The notes below the pieces were generated by a model. The model ran no database searches and had not been told where the DNA came from. It worked only from the letters and a program-made list of their open reading frames with translations. Of a stretch of 64,000 bases of DNA, positions 17,966 to 26,183 are shown piece by piece. The first letter of the stretch is position 1. The number at the start of each line of letters is the position of its first letter. The DNA comes from Bacillus sp. N1-1 (GTDB taxonomy: Bacteria > Bacillota > Bacilli > Bacillales > Guptibacillaceae). A program made the position numbers and the translations under genes. The DNA is taken from NCBI RefSeq assembly GCF_009818105.1, contig NZ_CP046564.1, positions 4,030,001-4,094,000 of the forward strand, read 5' to 3'.

Positions 17966-18952
17966 ATGGAAAAAATAAGCATACGGTCATTGACAGAGGA
18001 AGACTTCCCATCCTTTCAGTTAATGTACTTGGAAATATTCAAAATGGAGATGTCATTCGATTTCTTCAAATGGAAATATATCGACAATCCAAATAACGTT
18101 GAAACAGCACTCTCTGTCTATGGGGCGTTCCATCAGAATGAATTAATTGGTGCAAGAGCTATTTTTTCATCGAGAGTTATCTACAATGGGGAACAATTTC
18201 TTGCAGCTCAAACTGGCGACACGATGGTCAAAGAAAACTGGAGAGGAAAAGGCGTGTTTAAACAGCTTAACCAAGCTGTACTAGATGATCTAACAGAAAA
18301 GGGATATAAACTCATTTTTAACTTTCCAAATGAAAATTCTGCACCAGGGAATCTTAAGTTGGGATGGAAGTTAGTTGACTATGGAACGAATCACTTCAAA
18401 ATCCATCCTTCTTTCTCTTTTGGAAAAAGGGAGAAAGGAAAAACCCTCACAAAAAAGGGGTATGTGGTTGAAACAACAGAACTTGATAATAAAAAAGTGA
18501 CTGACTTTATTTCCTCTACTTTGGATGGAACAATCTATCAAAACAGAGAAGCAAACTATTTACTTTGGAAATATGTCCAAAAGCCTGGAGAATCCTATTG
18601 GCCAATCGTTATTAAGCAAAAGGGTGAAATTGTCGCTCTCTTCATTTGCAAACCGTCTTCAATTAAATTCCTTAAGAAAACCCACATTGTCGATTATGTG
18701 ATTAAAGGTGGATTTAATTATACAGTCGCCCTCGATCTGGTCTCTTCATATCTTAATCGGAATGGAGTATCGATTATTCAAACCGTCGAATTTAGTGACC
18801 ATGCTTTTAAAAAGTCACTTCAGCGGAATCATTTTATGAAAAGAAAGCAAAAAGCCAACTTTATGGTTAGACTTCTCGATGATCAAATGAGTTCTCATTT
18901 CTACCAATCAAATCATTGGCATATTGCACTAGGAGATACAGATTTTATATAG
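17966..18952 (+). CDS. GNAT-family N-acetyltransferase
   Basis: A 328-aa protein with a complete GNAT fold in the first half. The acetyl-CoA loop reads QTGDTMVKENWRGKGVFKQL around residues 75-95 (R/Q-x-x-G-x-G/A type), followed by FPNENSAPGNLKLGW. The second half resembles Eis-like two-domain GNATs or a FemAB-type polysaccharide acyltransferase. It starts 16 bp after the upstream gene behind GGAGGG, so it is cotranscribed. It probably acetylates an amino sugar or precursor of the same surface polymer; the substrate is not deducible. Confidence 0.82.
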   Translation: MEKISIRSLTEEDFPSFQLMYLEIFKMEMSFDFFKWKYIDNPNNVETALSVYGAFHQNELIGARAIFSSRVIYNGEQFLAAQTGDTMVKENWRGKGVFKQLNQAVLDDLTEKGYKLIFNFPNENSAPGNLKLGWKLVDYGTNHFKIHPSFSFGKREKGKTLTKKGYVVETTELDNKKVTDFISSTLDGTIYQNREANYLLWKYVQKPGESYWPIVIKQKGEIVALFICKPSSIKFLKKTHIVDYVIKGGFNYTVALDLVSSYLNRNGVSIIQTVEFSDHAFKKSLQRNHFMKRKQKANFMVRLLDDQMSSHFYQSNHWHIALGDTDFI

Positions 18953-19035
18953 AATTATTATCTAGTAAGTCCGCAAATGAAGACTTCAAATTTATTCGGG
19001 AATGAACTCTCCCTCTATAAGGAGATAAACGCTAA

Positions 19036-20040
19036 ATGACGAACAGAGTAATCTCCATGATCGCAATGATCTTATCTTTAATTGCCATTACCTTATGCTT
19101 ATACGTTTGGATTAATGTTGAAGATAATGCCTTAACACAAGTGAACACTCAACCTTCAAACTCAGTAAGCAACGAGAATCCACAAGCACTTCTAATTTCA
19201 GATTTTGGAGCAGTTGGAGACGGAAAAACAGACGATTCAAAGGCAATCCAAGAGGCTATTGATTATGCACAGGAGAGTGCAGTGGGGAGTGTACACTTAA
19301 CCGGAAATCGAAACTATTTAATTAAATCCGGACTTACGCTAAAAGAAGGAACTGAATTAAAGCTTGATCGCAATTCAAAAATTCTAGTCGACGGAAACTT
19401 TAGAGTCGTTACTTTAGAAAAGAGCTCATCGATCAGCGGGGGTACAATTGAGGTTGTGAATCCCATCTTTCAGTCCGACGTTCTTTACCTTGATGGAAAA
19501 TATGAATATTACGGTATTTGGAACACAACGCAAGTCAATAATGTTCGTTTGATTAATTCATCGGGATCCTTAAAAGGGACGGCTCTATCCTTATTTGCTG
19601 GTGGCTCTTCTCATCAGATTACATTTGTGAATTTTGATACCATTGGCATTTCAGGGTTTGAAACAGGGCTGAAATTAGAGACAGTCGATCCTGGAGATGG
19701 GTCATACAGTTGGATTAACGGAAATACATTTGAGAATTTTTCAATGGAACAGTGCCTTACGTTTATTGAATTAATAGGGGATGTAACGGTACCAAATGAA
19801 TCTTCCGGAAATGTCTTTGAAAACCTTCAAATTCAACTCGGCACGAAAACTGAAAATGTATTAGTGGTCGATGGTTCAGCTAATACATTTGAAGGCGTCA
19901 TATGGGACACACAGCTTCTTAGTCAACAAGCTCCTGTTATTAGACTTTCTGAACAATCCAAAGGCAATCAAGTGATGACAAACCTTGAATCTAGCTATAT
20001 TGAAGACAATGGTATTCAAAATCAGGTGTCGCCTAAATGA
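19036..20040 (+). CDS. Membrane-anchored pectate-lyase-like beta-helix protein
   Basis: A 334-aa protein with an N-terminal membrane segment (VISMIAMILSLIAITLCLYVWI, residues 5-26) that works as a signal anchor. It is followed by the pectate lyase superfamily opening ISDFGAVGDGKTDDSKAIQEAI near residue 54 and many short beta-helix turns. Family members degrade or bind extracellular polysaccharide. It is the last gene of the operon, ending in a strong bidirectional terminator. It likely modifies, trims or holds the polymer made by the eps-like cluster (inference). Confidence 0.82.
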   Translation: MTNRVISMIAMILSLIAITLCLYVWINVEDNALTQVNTQPSNSVSNENPQALLISDFGAVGDGKTDDSKAIQEAIDYAQESAVGSVHLTGNRNYLIKSGLTLKEGTELKLDRNSKILVDGNFRVVTLEKSSSISGGTIEVVNPIFQSDVLYLDGKYEYYGIWNTTQVNNVRLINSSGSLKGTALSLFAGGSSHQITFVNFDTIGISGFETGLKLETVDPGDGSYSWINGNTFENFSMEQCLTFIELIGDVTVPNESSGNVFENLQIQLGTKTENVLVVDGSANTFEGVIWDTQLLSQQAPVIRLSEQSKGNQVMTNLESSYIEDNGIQNQVSPK

Positions 20041-20075
20041 AAGAAAGAGGAGCTGCTGCCAGCTCCTCTTTCTTT
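20040..20075. terminator. Bidirectional rho-independent terminator
   Basis: 15-bp perfect stem AAAGAAAGAGGAGCT / AGCTCCTCTTTCTTT with a 6-nt loop, lying between the convergent beta-helix gene and ugd. The A/T flanks provide a U-run in both directions, so it ends the plus-strand operon and the minus-strand eps-like operon. Confidence 0.9.
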
Positions 20076-20083
20076 TGCATTAA

Positions 20084-21496
20084 CTATAGTGATACGGTTT
20101 GAGGGCTTGGACTGACACGATGTTCTGTTGAAGTGCCTACGCCTTCATACCTATATCCATGAGCAGAAAGATTTAACTCTCTCAAAAAATTCCGTGTATC
20201 TAAAAGATAAGGATGACTCATCTGAGCAATTGTCAATTCCCAGTTAAGATACTTGTATTCTTCCCAATGTGTTAATAAAACCACGCCATCAGCTTGATCA
20301 AATACATCTTTCCCCGAAGCACAGTAGTCTACTTTCAAATCTCCATTAAGATTTTGGAACATCTTTGCACCTTGAGGATCATGAGCTTGAATTGTCGCTC
20401 CTTTTTCAATCAGCTTTTCGATAATATAAGAGGCTTGAGTATTTCGTGCATCATCGGTATTCGGTTTGAAAGTTAATCCTAGGATACCAATTTTTCGACC
20501 TTGCAACGATCCAAGCGCTCGTTCAACTTTATCCACACAATAGTGATGCATTTCTTTATTCGAGGCAATAGCAGATTTGACAATAGACAGCTCTTGATTC
20601 TCAACTTGACTCGTATAGAGAAATTCGGCTGTATCCTTTGGAAAACAACTGCCACTCCATCCACAGGAAACATCGAGAAATTTATCGCCAATTCTTGAAT
20701 CCATTCCCATCCCTTTGGCGACATCTAACGCATTCGCTCCTAGAGCATCACTTAATCTTGCAACTTCATTAATATAGCTGATCTTCACTGCTAGAAAAGC
20801 ATTTGAAGCGTATTTAATCATTTCCGCACTTCGAATATCTGTTTCATAATAGGTTGGCAAGGGAGTCAACTTTTTATCGCGAATATCTACTACAGAAGAA
20901 AGAATCCCATAATTTTCTCTCGCTACGATACTCGTATAAAGCTCTCTCATCATGTCGCTAGCTAACTGATTATCACTTCCAACTACCACTCGATCTGGAT
21001 AGAAAACATCTTCAACGGCATAGCCTTCTCTTAAAAACTCAGGATTACTCACAATCGCAAAATGCTCATTGTTCTTAAGTGTTGAGTACTCTTCAATGAT
21101 TGAGGCCACAAGATTGGTTGTGCCTACTGGAACTGTTGATTTATTTACAATGACTGTAAACTGAAAGGGATTTAGGTGCTTCGCAATCTTCTGAGCAGCT
21201 AGTTCAATGTAGGTTAAATCAACATTACCATTCTCTTTTGAAGGAGTGCCTACGCCAATAAAGACGATATCTGAATGTCTGACACTTGCATAAGAAGTTG
21301 ACGCAAATAATGTTTTTCCTATGGTCTTAGAAATTAATAGTTCAAGAACTGGTTCGTAAATTGGACTTCTACCACTGGTAAGGACCTCTACTTTCGCAGG
21401 ATCGATATCAATAATGGTAGTTTTATAACCTAATGCAGCAAAAGCAGTTCCTGTGACACTACCAACATACCCGGCACCGATACAAGTAATATTCAT
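20084..21496 (-). CDS. ugd: UDP-glucose 6-dehydrogenase
   Basis: Oxidises UDP-glucose to UDP-glucuronate with two NAD+. The 470-aa protein has the N-terminal dinucleotide site CIGAGYVGSVTGTAFA, VNKSTVPVGT, and the catalytic cysteine motif GWSGSCFPKDT near residue 283, followed by GLTFKPNTDDARNTQA. It overlaps the upstream UDP-xylose synthase gene by 4 bp (ATGA), so the pair is translationally coupled. With galU at 5.7 kb, the window encodes the route glucose-1-P to UDP-glucose to UDP-glucuronate to UDP-xylose. Confidence 0.95.
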   Translation of the reverse strand: MNITCIGAGYVGSVTGTAFAALGYKTTIIDIDPAKVEVLTSGRSPIYEPVLELLISKTIGKTLFASTSYASVRHSDIVFIGVGTPSKENGNVDLTYIELAAQKIAKHLNPFQFTVIVNKSTVPVGTTNLVASIIEEYSTLKNNEHFAIVSNPEFLREGYAVEDVFYPDRVVVGSDNQLASDMMRELYTSIVARENYGILSSVVDIRDKKLTPLPTYYETDIRSAEMIKYASNAFLAVKISYINEVARLSDALGANALDVAKGMGMDSRIGDKFLDVSCGWSGSCFPKDTAEFLYTSQVENQELSIVKSAIASNKEMHHYCVDKVERALGSLQGRKIGILGLTFKPNTDDARNTQASYIIEKLIEKGATIQAHDPQGAKMFQNLNGDLKVDYCASGKDVFDQADGVVLLTHWEEYKYLNWELTIAQMSHPYLLDTRNFLRELNLSAHGYRYEGVGTSTEHRVSPSPQTVSL

Positions 21497-22479
21497 AATT
21501 GAACAACCTTTTTAGTGACTTGCTCTTCTTTAAGCGAATAAGCTGCGATTGTTTTCATTAGGCCGTTTTCTAGAGAAGTGCGAGGCTCCCAGCCAATAAA
21601 CTTTTTCGCCTTATCAATAACCGGTCGTCTAACTTTCGGGTCGTCTTTCGGTAAAGAAGAAAAGGTAATCTCACTTGGTGAAGAAGTTAATTCCTTCACT
21701 AGCCTGGCTACTTCTAAAATCGTATATTCTTTCGGATTACCAAGATTAATAATTTCTCCAGCTGTTTGTTCGCTATTCATGACGAGAGTTAACGCCGTTA
21801 TCATATCATCCACATAGCAGAAAGATCTGGTCTGACTACCGTCTCCGTAGACTGTCAAATCTTGACCAGCTAGCGCTTGAGTGACAAAGTTTGAAATCAC
21901 TCGCCCATCATCATTTCGTAATCCAGCCGAATACGTATTAAACAGTCGAACCACTTTAGCTTGTACGTGATACTGATGGAAATATTCATAGCAGTAAACC
22001 TCACCGAGACGTTTTGATTCATCATAACAAGCTCTTGGCCCCCACGTATTTACATTTCCACGATAAGACTCGGGCTGAGGGTGAACAGTTGGATCCCCAT
22101 AGGCTTCACTTGTGCTAGTAAATAATAATGAAGCTTTTTCTCGCCTAGCTAAATCAAGCATATTTCGAGTACCATTTGTATTCACCGCAATCGTATCGAT
22201 CGGCGATTTTTGATAGAATCGTGGCGAGGCAGGTGAAGCTAAATGATAAACTTGATGGATCCCCTGCAATAGGTCATGTTCGATAAGAACCGGGTTTGTC
22301 ACATCAAATCGAAGTAGCGTAAATGCTGGATGATCTAATAGTGCTCTGACATTCTCTTCAGACCCTGTTGAAAAATTATCAATCCCAATCACTTCACAAC
22401 CACCTTGAATTAACTCATGAGCTAAATGCGATCCTAGGAATCCGGCTACTCCTGAAATAACGATCTTTTTCATGTTCAA
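21493..22479 (-). CDS. UDP-glucuronate decarboxylase (UDP-xylose synthase) family
   Basis: Extended SDR enzyme of 328 aa. It shows GVAGFLGSHLAHELI (NAD site), the UXS signature YHLASPASPRFYQKSPI, SEAYGDP, the catalytic YDESK, DDGRVISNFVTQAL and YGDGSQTRSFCYVDD. These features separate UDP-xylose synthases from 4-epimerases. It converts UDP-glucuronate to UDP-xylose in the cytoplasm. Coupled to ugd by a 4-bp overlap and 34 bp downstream of the 47-aa ORF, it belongs to a sub-operon preceded by a SinR-like site. UDP-4-keto-pentose as the end product cannot be excluded. Confidence 0.87.
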   Translation of the reverse strand: MNMKKIVISGVAGFLGSHLAHELIQGGCEVIGIDNFSTGSEENVRALLDHPAFTLLRFDVTNPVLIEHDLLQGIHQVYHLASPASPRFYQKSPIDTIAVNTNGTRNMLDLARREKASLLFTSTSEAYGDPTVHPQPESYRGNVNTWGPRACYDESKRLGEVYCYEYFHQYHVQAKVVRLFNTYSAGLRNDDGRVISNFVTQALAGQDLTVYGDGSQTRSFCYVDDMITALTLVMNSEQTAGEIINLGNPKEYTILEVARLVKELTSSPSEITFSSLPKDDPKVRRPVIDKAKKFIGWEPRTSLENGLMKTIAAYSLKEEQVTKKVVQL

Positions 22480-22513
22480 CCAATCCTTCCCTTTAATGCG
22501 AGAATTTGATTCA

Positions 22514-22657
22514 TTAACGTACTCTTTTTTGTAGGATTTCTCTTAACTCCGCAACGACTGTTTGGACCGTAGACTTTTCTTCATCACTTCCATCAAATTG
22601 ATGAACAATCGCAAGAATTTCTTTTGCTAGATGCTCTGATTCTGAATAACTACTCAT
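22514..22657 (-). CDS. Small ORF, 47-aa acidic helical protein of unknown function
   Basis: A 47-codon frame starting at ATG 22657, with GAGAGGTG 5 bp upstream and a stop at 22514. The product (starts MSSYSESEHLAKEILAIV, ends ELREILQKRVR) looks fully helical, with acidic and basic faces and no membrane segment. It sits between the SinR-like gene and the UDP-xylose synthase gene, with a SinR-like operator 19 bp before its start. No resemblance to SinI or Spo0E motifs is visible. A small regulator or antagonist role is possible from position only. Confidence 0.6.
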   Translation of the reverse strand: MSSYSESEHLAKEILAIVHQFDGSDEEKSTVQTVVAELREILQKRVR

Positions 22658-22675
22658 TGCACACCTCTCGAAATA

Positions 22676-22691
22676 ATTCTTTATAAAGAAC
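22676..22691. promoter_or_regulatory. SinR-like operator O2 (47-aa ORF, uxs, ugd)
   Basis: ATTCTTTATAAAGAAC: 7-2-7 palindrome differing from the consensus at one outer base. It lies between the SinR-like gene's stop and the small ORF. It could control an internal promoter for the small ORF and the UDP-sugar genes, or stop readthrough. Confidence 0.65.
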
Positions 22692-22708
22692 AACTGCGCA
22701 TAGCCTAT

Positions 22709-22918
22709 TTATTTCAGTGACGTGAGTGGACGTACAAATTGATCAATATCCACATCTAATGCGTTAGAGATTTGAATTAAGATTCGTAAGCTAGGGTTAT
22801 TGATTTTCCCCCGCTCGAGTACACTTAAGTATGACTTTGAGACACCTGATTTTTGTGAAAGTTCGTCAAGAGTCATTTCCTTCATTAATCTTAACTCTCT
22901 AATTTGTTTACAGTTCAT
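22709..22918 (-). CDS. SinR-like XRE-family DNA-binding protein, 69 aa
   Basis: A helix-turn-helix protein that is almost only the DNA-binding domain: IRELRLMKEMTLDELSQKSG, then recognition helix GVSKSYLSVLERGKINNPSL, then ALDVDIDQFV. The GV-KSYLS--ER--NPS pattern is that of SinR. SinR itself is about 111 aa; this protein lacks the C-terminal Sin multimerisation domain. Seven palindromic sites made of the SinR half-site lie in the window, so it is the best candidate regulator of the eps-like genes (inference). It is encoded within the cluster, between a glycosyltransferase gene and the 47-aa ORF. Confidence 0.88.
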   Translation of the reverse strand: MNCKQIRELRLMKEMTLDELSQKSGVSKSYLSVLERGKINNPSLRILIQISNALDVDIDQFVRPLTSLK

Positions 22919-22994
22919 TTATAATTTCTCCTTATAAACCACCTGATTTCATTTCATTAAGAAAACAGAAACATTTTAAAGGACTCAAATACAC

Positions 22995-24245
22995 CTACAC
23001 GACAGAGTAACTTTCTTTGACAGTTGCTTCTTCTATCATTTGATAAATTTCATTGTACGTATTTCTCCGATCAAATCTCTCTTCAGCGAGCTTCCTCGAG
23101 TTGTTCCCCATTTCATCACGAAGCTTCTCGTCACCATACATGAATTTAATTAATTCGGCTAAATGTCTATAATCTCCAGGAGAATAATTGAATCCAATTT
23201 TGTAGTTTTTGACGATTTCAATAAATTCCTCATTTAAACTACTATTTAGTATTGGTAGACCTGCAGATACAAAATCGCCAATCTTATTCGTAATACTTTG
23301 TTGTGCGCCTTTCACAATCGCATTTGCAGCAATATCTGACTGAGCAAGAATTGGAACCATTTCTTCATAAGTTAAATGACCAGTAAAATGAACTGGAGCA
23401 TCTAGTTTCTTTGCTAAGTCTTCAAATTTTTCTTGGAGTGGACCCGTTCCTGCTACTTTAAACACAATATTGTTCATGTCTTCTTTTTTGAGTAATGCCA
23501 CACTACGAATCACCGTTTCAATATCATAGCTATGACCAAGCATGCCAATATACGTAATCCAAAATTCATTCGGATCCTTTTTCACCGTATGTTGCTTGCA
23601 CTGATCGAAGAAGCCTAAATCTGCACCTAAAAATATAGGGGCATAACTTCTCGCTTGCTTATTCACTTTCTCGACTCGATCCACGTAGCTTTGGGAAACA
23701 GCCACAACATAGTCAGCCATATTGTAAATGTTGTTTGCATACACCGTAAGCGGATATAAAATCGCATCGACCATTTTGTCTGGTAATGGAAACACATTTT
23801 TAATCGACTCTGGCCAAATATCAATCACATCAATAATAAATGGAATCTCATTTCTGTTGGCATACTTCCCGACGACCGAAGTAGCATCCATAGGGGGATA
23901 CGTGCAGTAAATAACGTCAGGTTTCTCCTTAAGATTCTCTAAATACTGATGAAGCTGTTTTGACAAGTGGCGATGACTTCGAATCCTGTCGAGCCCGATG
24001 TTCTTTGTGTACCCGAGTTCATCCAACAAAACAATGTTATATGGGATCTCTAATGAGCGACTCGCTACATCGGTTTTATCACGAAAAGCCTTGTCATAAT
24101 GTTGAAAACTGCTCGTCACAAGAGTAACTTGATGCCCTCTCCTCCCTAACTTTTCAGCGATATACGTTAATCGATGAAAACCTTTTTCTCCTGGTAGAAC
24201 GGTAAAAGGCGTGACAAGAAGAATGTTTTTTCTTTTAATTGGCAT
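22995..24245 (-). CDS. GT4 glycosyltransferase of the eps-like cluster
   Basis: GT-B fold enzyme of 416 aa. Its N-terminus LLVTPFTVLPGEKGFHRLTYIAEKL resembles WbuB-like/capsule transferases with the IIDVIDIWPESI passage near residue 140. The C-terminal half has YIGMLGHSYDIETVIRSVAL and NKIGDFVSAGLPILNS in place of the usual E-x7-E donor segment. It adds a sugar to the undecaprenyl-linked repeat unit at the inner membrane face. It is cotranscribed with the EpsC-type gene 24 bp upstream. Donor and linkage are unknown. Confidence 0.88.
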   Translation of the reverse strand: MPIKRKNILLVTPFTVLPGEKGFHRLTYIAEKLGRRGHQVTLVTSSFQHYDKAFRDKTDVASRSLEIPYNIVLLDELGYTKNIGLDRIRSHRHLSKQLHQYLENLKEKPDVIYCTYPPMDATSVVGKYANRNEIPFIIDVIDIWPESIKNVFPLPDKMVDAILYPLTVYANNIYNMADYVVAVSQSYVDRVEKVNKQARSYAPIFLGADLGFFDQCKQHTVKKDPNEFWITYIGMLGHSYDIETVIRSVALLKKEDMNNIVFKVAGTGPLQEKFEDLAKKLDAPVHFTGHLTYEEMVPILAQSDIAANAIVKGAQQSITNKIGDFVSAGLPILNSSLNEEFIEIVKNYKIGFNYSPGDYRHLAELIKFMYGDEKLRDEMGNNSRKLAEERFDRRNTYNEIYQMIEEATVKESYSVV

Positions 24246-24269
24246 GTATGAACCTCCTCATATGAATCG

Positions 24270-26105
24270 TTAAATTAGGACTGGTTTGCTCTTCTCTACT
24301 GCAGGTAAGGTGTTAGTCATCGATAAGAGAAGCTCTCTTACCGCACTATCACTTAAGCTAAGACTGTCATCAATTTGACTAAGTAAGTCACTAATCGGAA
24401 CATCGATCGAATGCCCTACATATATTTTGGGATGAACTTGTTCCGTGTTCATTTCATGATCATTCAGGAGTTCTTCAAACATTTTTTCTCCTGGTCTCAT
24501 TCCTGAAAACTTAATTTCAATTTCGTTCTCCGTCAATCCGGATAATTTAATGAGATTTTTTGCAAGATCAACAATTTTCACTGGCTCACCCATATCAAGT
24601 ACGAAAACCTCACCGCCTTTTGCTAAAGCTGCTGCTTGTAGAACAAGCCTTGATGCTTCGGGAATGGTCATAAAGTATCGCTCCATATCTGGATGAGTTA
24701 CCGTGACGGGGCCGCCCTTTTTCACCTGTTCTTTAAATAGTGGAATAACGCTTCCTCGACTTCCAAGAACATTACCAAACCTTACTGCAACAAATCGAGT
24801 TTCACTCTTTTTATCGAGGTTTTGAACGACCATTTCCGCAATTCGCTTTGTGGCACCCATCACACTTGTTGGGTTCACCGCTTTATCAGTAGAAATCATT
24901 ACAAACGTTTCCACTTCTCCAAAAGCCGATGCTTCAGCGACGTTTTTCGTTCCAAAAATGTTATTTGCAACTGCTTCGGCAGGGTGTCTCTCCATAAGGG
25001 GCACATGCTTATGGGCAGCAGCATGAAAGACCACCCTTGGACGATAAGCGTTCATAATTGAAAACATACGCTTCCGATCTTTAATATCTGCGATTTCAGT
25101 TACGATTTCTATTTCATCTCCACAGGTGGTTTTAAGTTCTTTTTCAATGGTATAAATACTATTTTCGCCGTGACCAAGTAAAATCATCATAGCAGGATGG
25201 AATTGCGAGACCTGCCTACAAATTTCAGATCCGATCGAGCCTCCAGCACCTGTAATAAGAACGACACTTCCAGTCACCATAGTTTCAATGGAGTGTGTGT
25301 CTAGCTCAATGGGCTTTCTACCAAGCAAGTCATCTACCTGTACATCTCTGATTTCATTAACAGATACCTTGCCAGTAACAAGGTCTTCAAACATCGGGAT
25401 CATTTGCGTTTTAATGTTCGTTTTCTTACATTCCTGATAAATGCGATTTAACTGGTTTTTGCTTAGAGAAGGGATGGCAATGACAATTTTCTCGATCTTA
25501 AGACGCTCAACATTTTCTTGAAGTGACGCAATTCCTCCCACGACTGGAATACATAAAATGTCTAGCTGCTGTTTCCGTTTATCATCATCAATAAAAGCAA
25601 TCGGATTTAAATGGCAGTCGCTGTTTTGTTGAAGCTGTCTTGCGACAAGCGTTCCTGCTGACCCCGCTCCAATGATAAGCGTACGTTCATCCGTTTCTAC
25701 CTTGCTACTGCCCATTTGACGATCTCGGAACAACCTCCATGAAAAACGAGAAGCACTTATAAGGATCAACTGCATCATCCAAGTTGAAAGCAACACTCTT
25801 AGATAAATATCTTGCATAATAACGAACTGAAGAACTGAGGCTGTGATGACCGATAGTGTGACAGCCTTGAAAATAATGATCATCTCTCCTACACCCGCAA
25901 ACTCCCATGCCCTTTTGTACAATTTGTACCACTGCGCATAGAAGTGATGACTAACAACAAGTGTCATTGAAATAATGAATAGCGGGACCGTTAAAACAGG
26001 CGATATCGGAAAAAGAAAGATGGTTGTAAGATAAACTGATGAAAAAACGATTAATGAATCAAGAAGTGATAATGAATAAAACCTATTTTTGACACTCATC
26101 CTCAA
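24270..26105 (-). CDS. epsC: Membrane UDP-GlcNAc 4,6-dehydratase, EpsC/PglF/CapD type
   Basis: A 611-aa protein with about four N-terminal membrane helices (residues 10-110), a first Rossmann-type domain (TLIIGAGSAGTLVARQL), and the catalytic SDR domain with VLITGAGGSIGSEICRQ near residue 285 and the SVMGATK catalytic S-M-K motif near 420. These large dehydratases convert UDP-GlcNAc to the 4-keto-6-deoxy sugar, the first step to UDP-N,N'-diacetylbacillosamine. The adjacent aminotransferase and sugar transferase, and the acetyltransferase at 33.5 kb, complete that set. A SinR-like operator lies 37 bp upstream of its start. Confidence 0.93.
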   Translation of the reverse strand: MRMSVKNRFYSLSLLDSLIVFSSVYLTTIFLFPISPVLTVPLFIISMTLVVSHHFYAQWYKLYKRAWEFAGVGEMIIIFKAVTLSVITASVLQFVIMQDIYLRVLLSTWMMQLILISASRFSWRLFRDRQMGSSKVETDERTLIIGAGSAGTLVARQLQQNSDCHLNPIAFIDDDKRKQQLDILCIPVVGGIASLQENVERLKIEKIVIAIPSLSKNQLNRIYQECKKTNIKTQMIPMFEDLVTGKVSVNEIRDVQVDDLLGRKPIELDTHSIETMVTGSVVLITGAGGSIGSEICRQVSQFHPAMMILLGHGENSIYTIEKELKTTCGDEIEIVTEIADIKDRKRMFSIMNAYRPRVVFHAAAHKHVPLMERHPAEAVANNIFGTKNVAEASAFGEVETFVMISTDKAVNPTSVMGATKRIAEMVVQNLDKKSETRFVAVRFGNVLGSRGSVIPLFKEQVKKGGPVTVTHPDMERYFMTIPEASRLVLQAAALAKGGEVFVLDMGEPVKIVDLAKNLIKLSGLTENEIEIKFSGMRPGEKMFEELLNDHEMNTEQVHPKIYVGHSIDVPISDLLSQIDDSLSLSDSAVRELLLSMTNTLPAVEKSKPVLI

Positions 26106-26141
26106 ACAACTCCTTTCATTCCTAAGGAAAACATCAATTTT

Positions 26142-26157
26142 GTTCCTAATAAAGAAC
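26142..26157. promoter_or_regulatory. SinR-like operator O3 (upstream of epsC-type gene)
   Basis: GTTCCTAATAAAGAAC: a perfect AAAGAAC half-site and a GTTCCTA half-site 2 bp apart, in the 78-bp gap between the aminotransferase and dehydratase genes. Confidence 0.6.
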
Positions 26158-26183
26158 GACAGATGGTAATAGATTCAACACAA

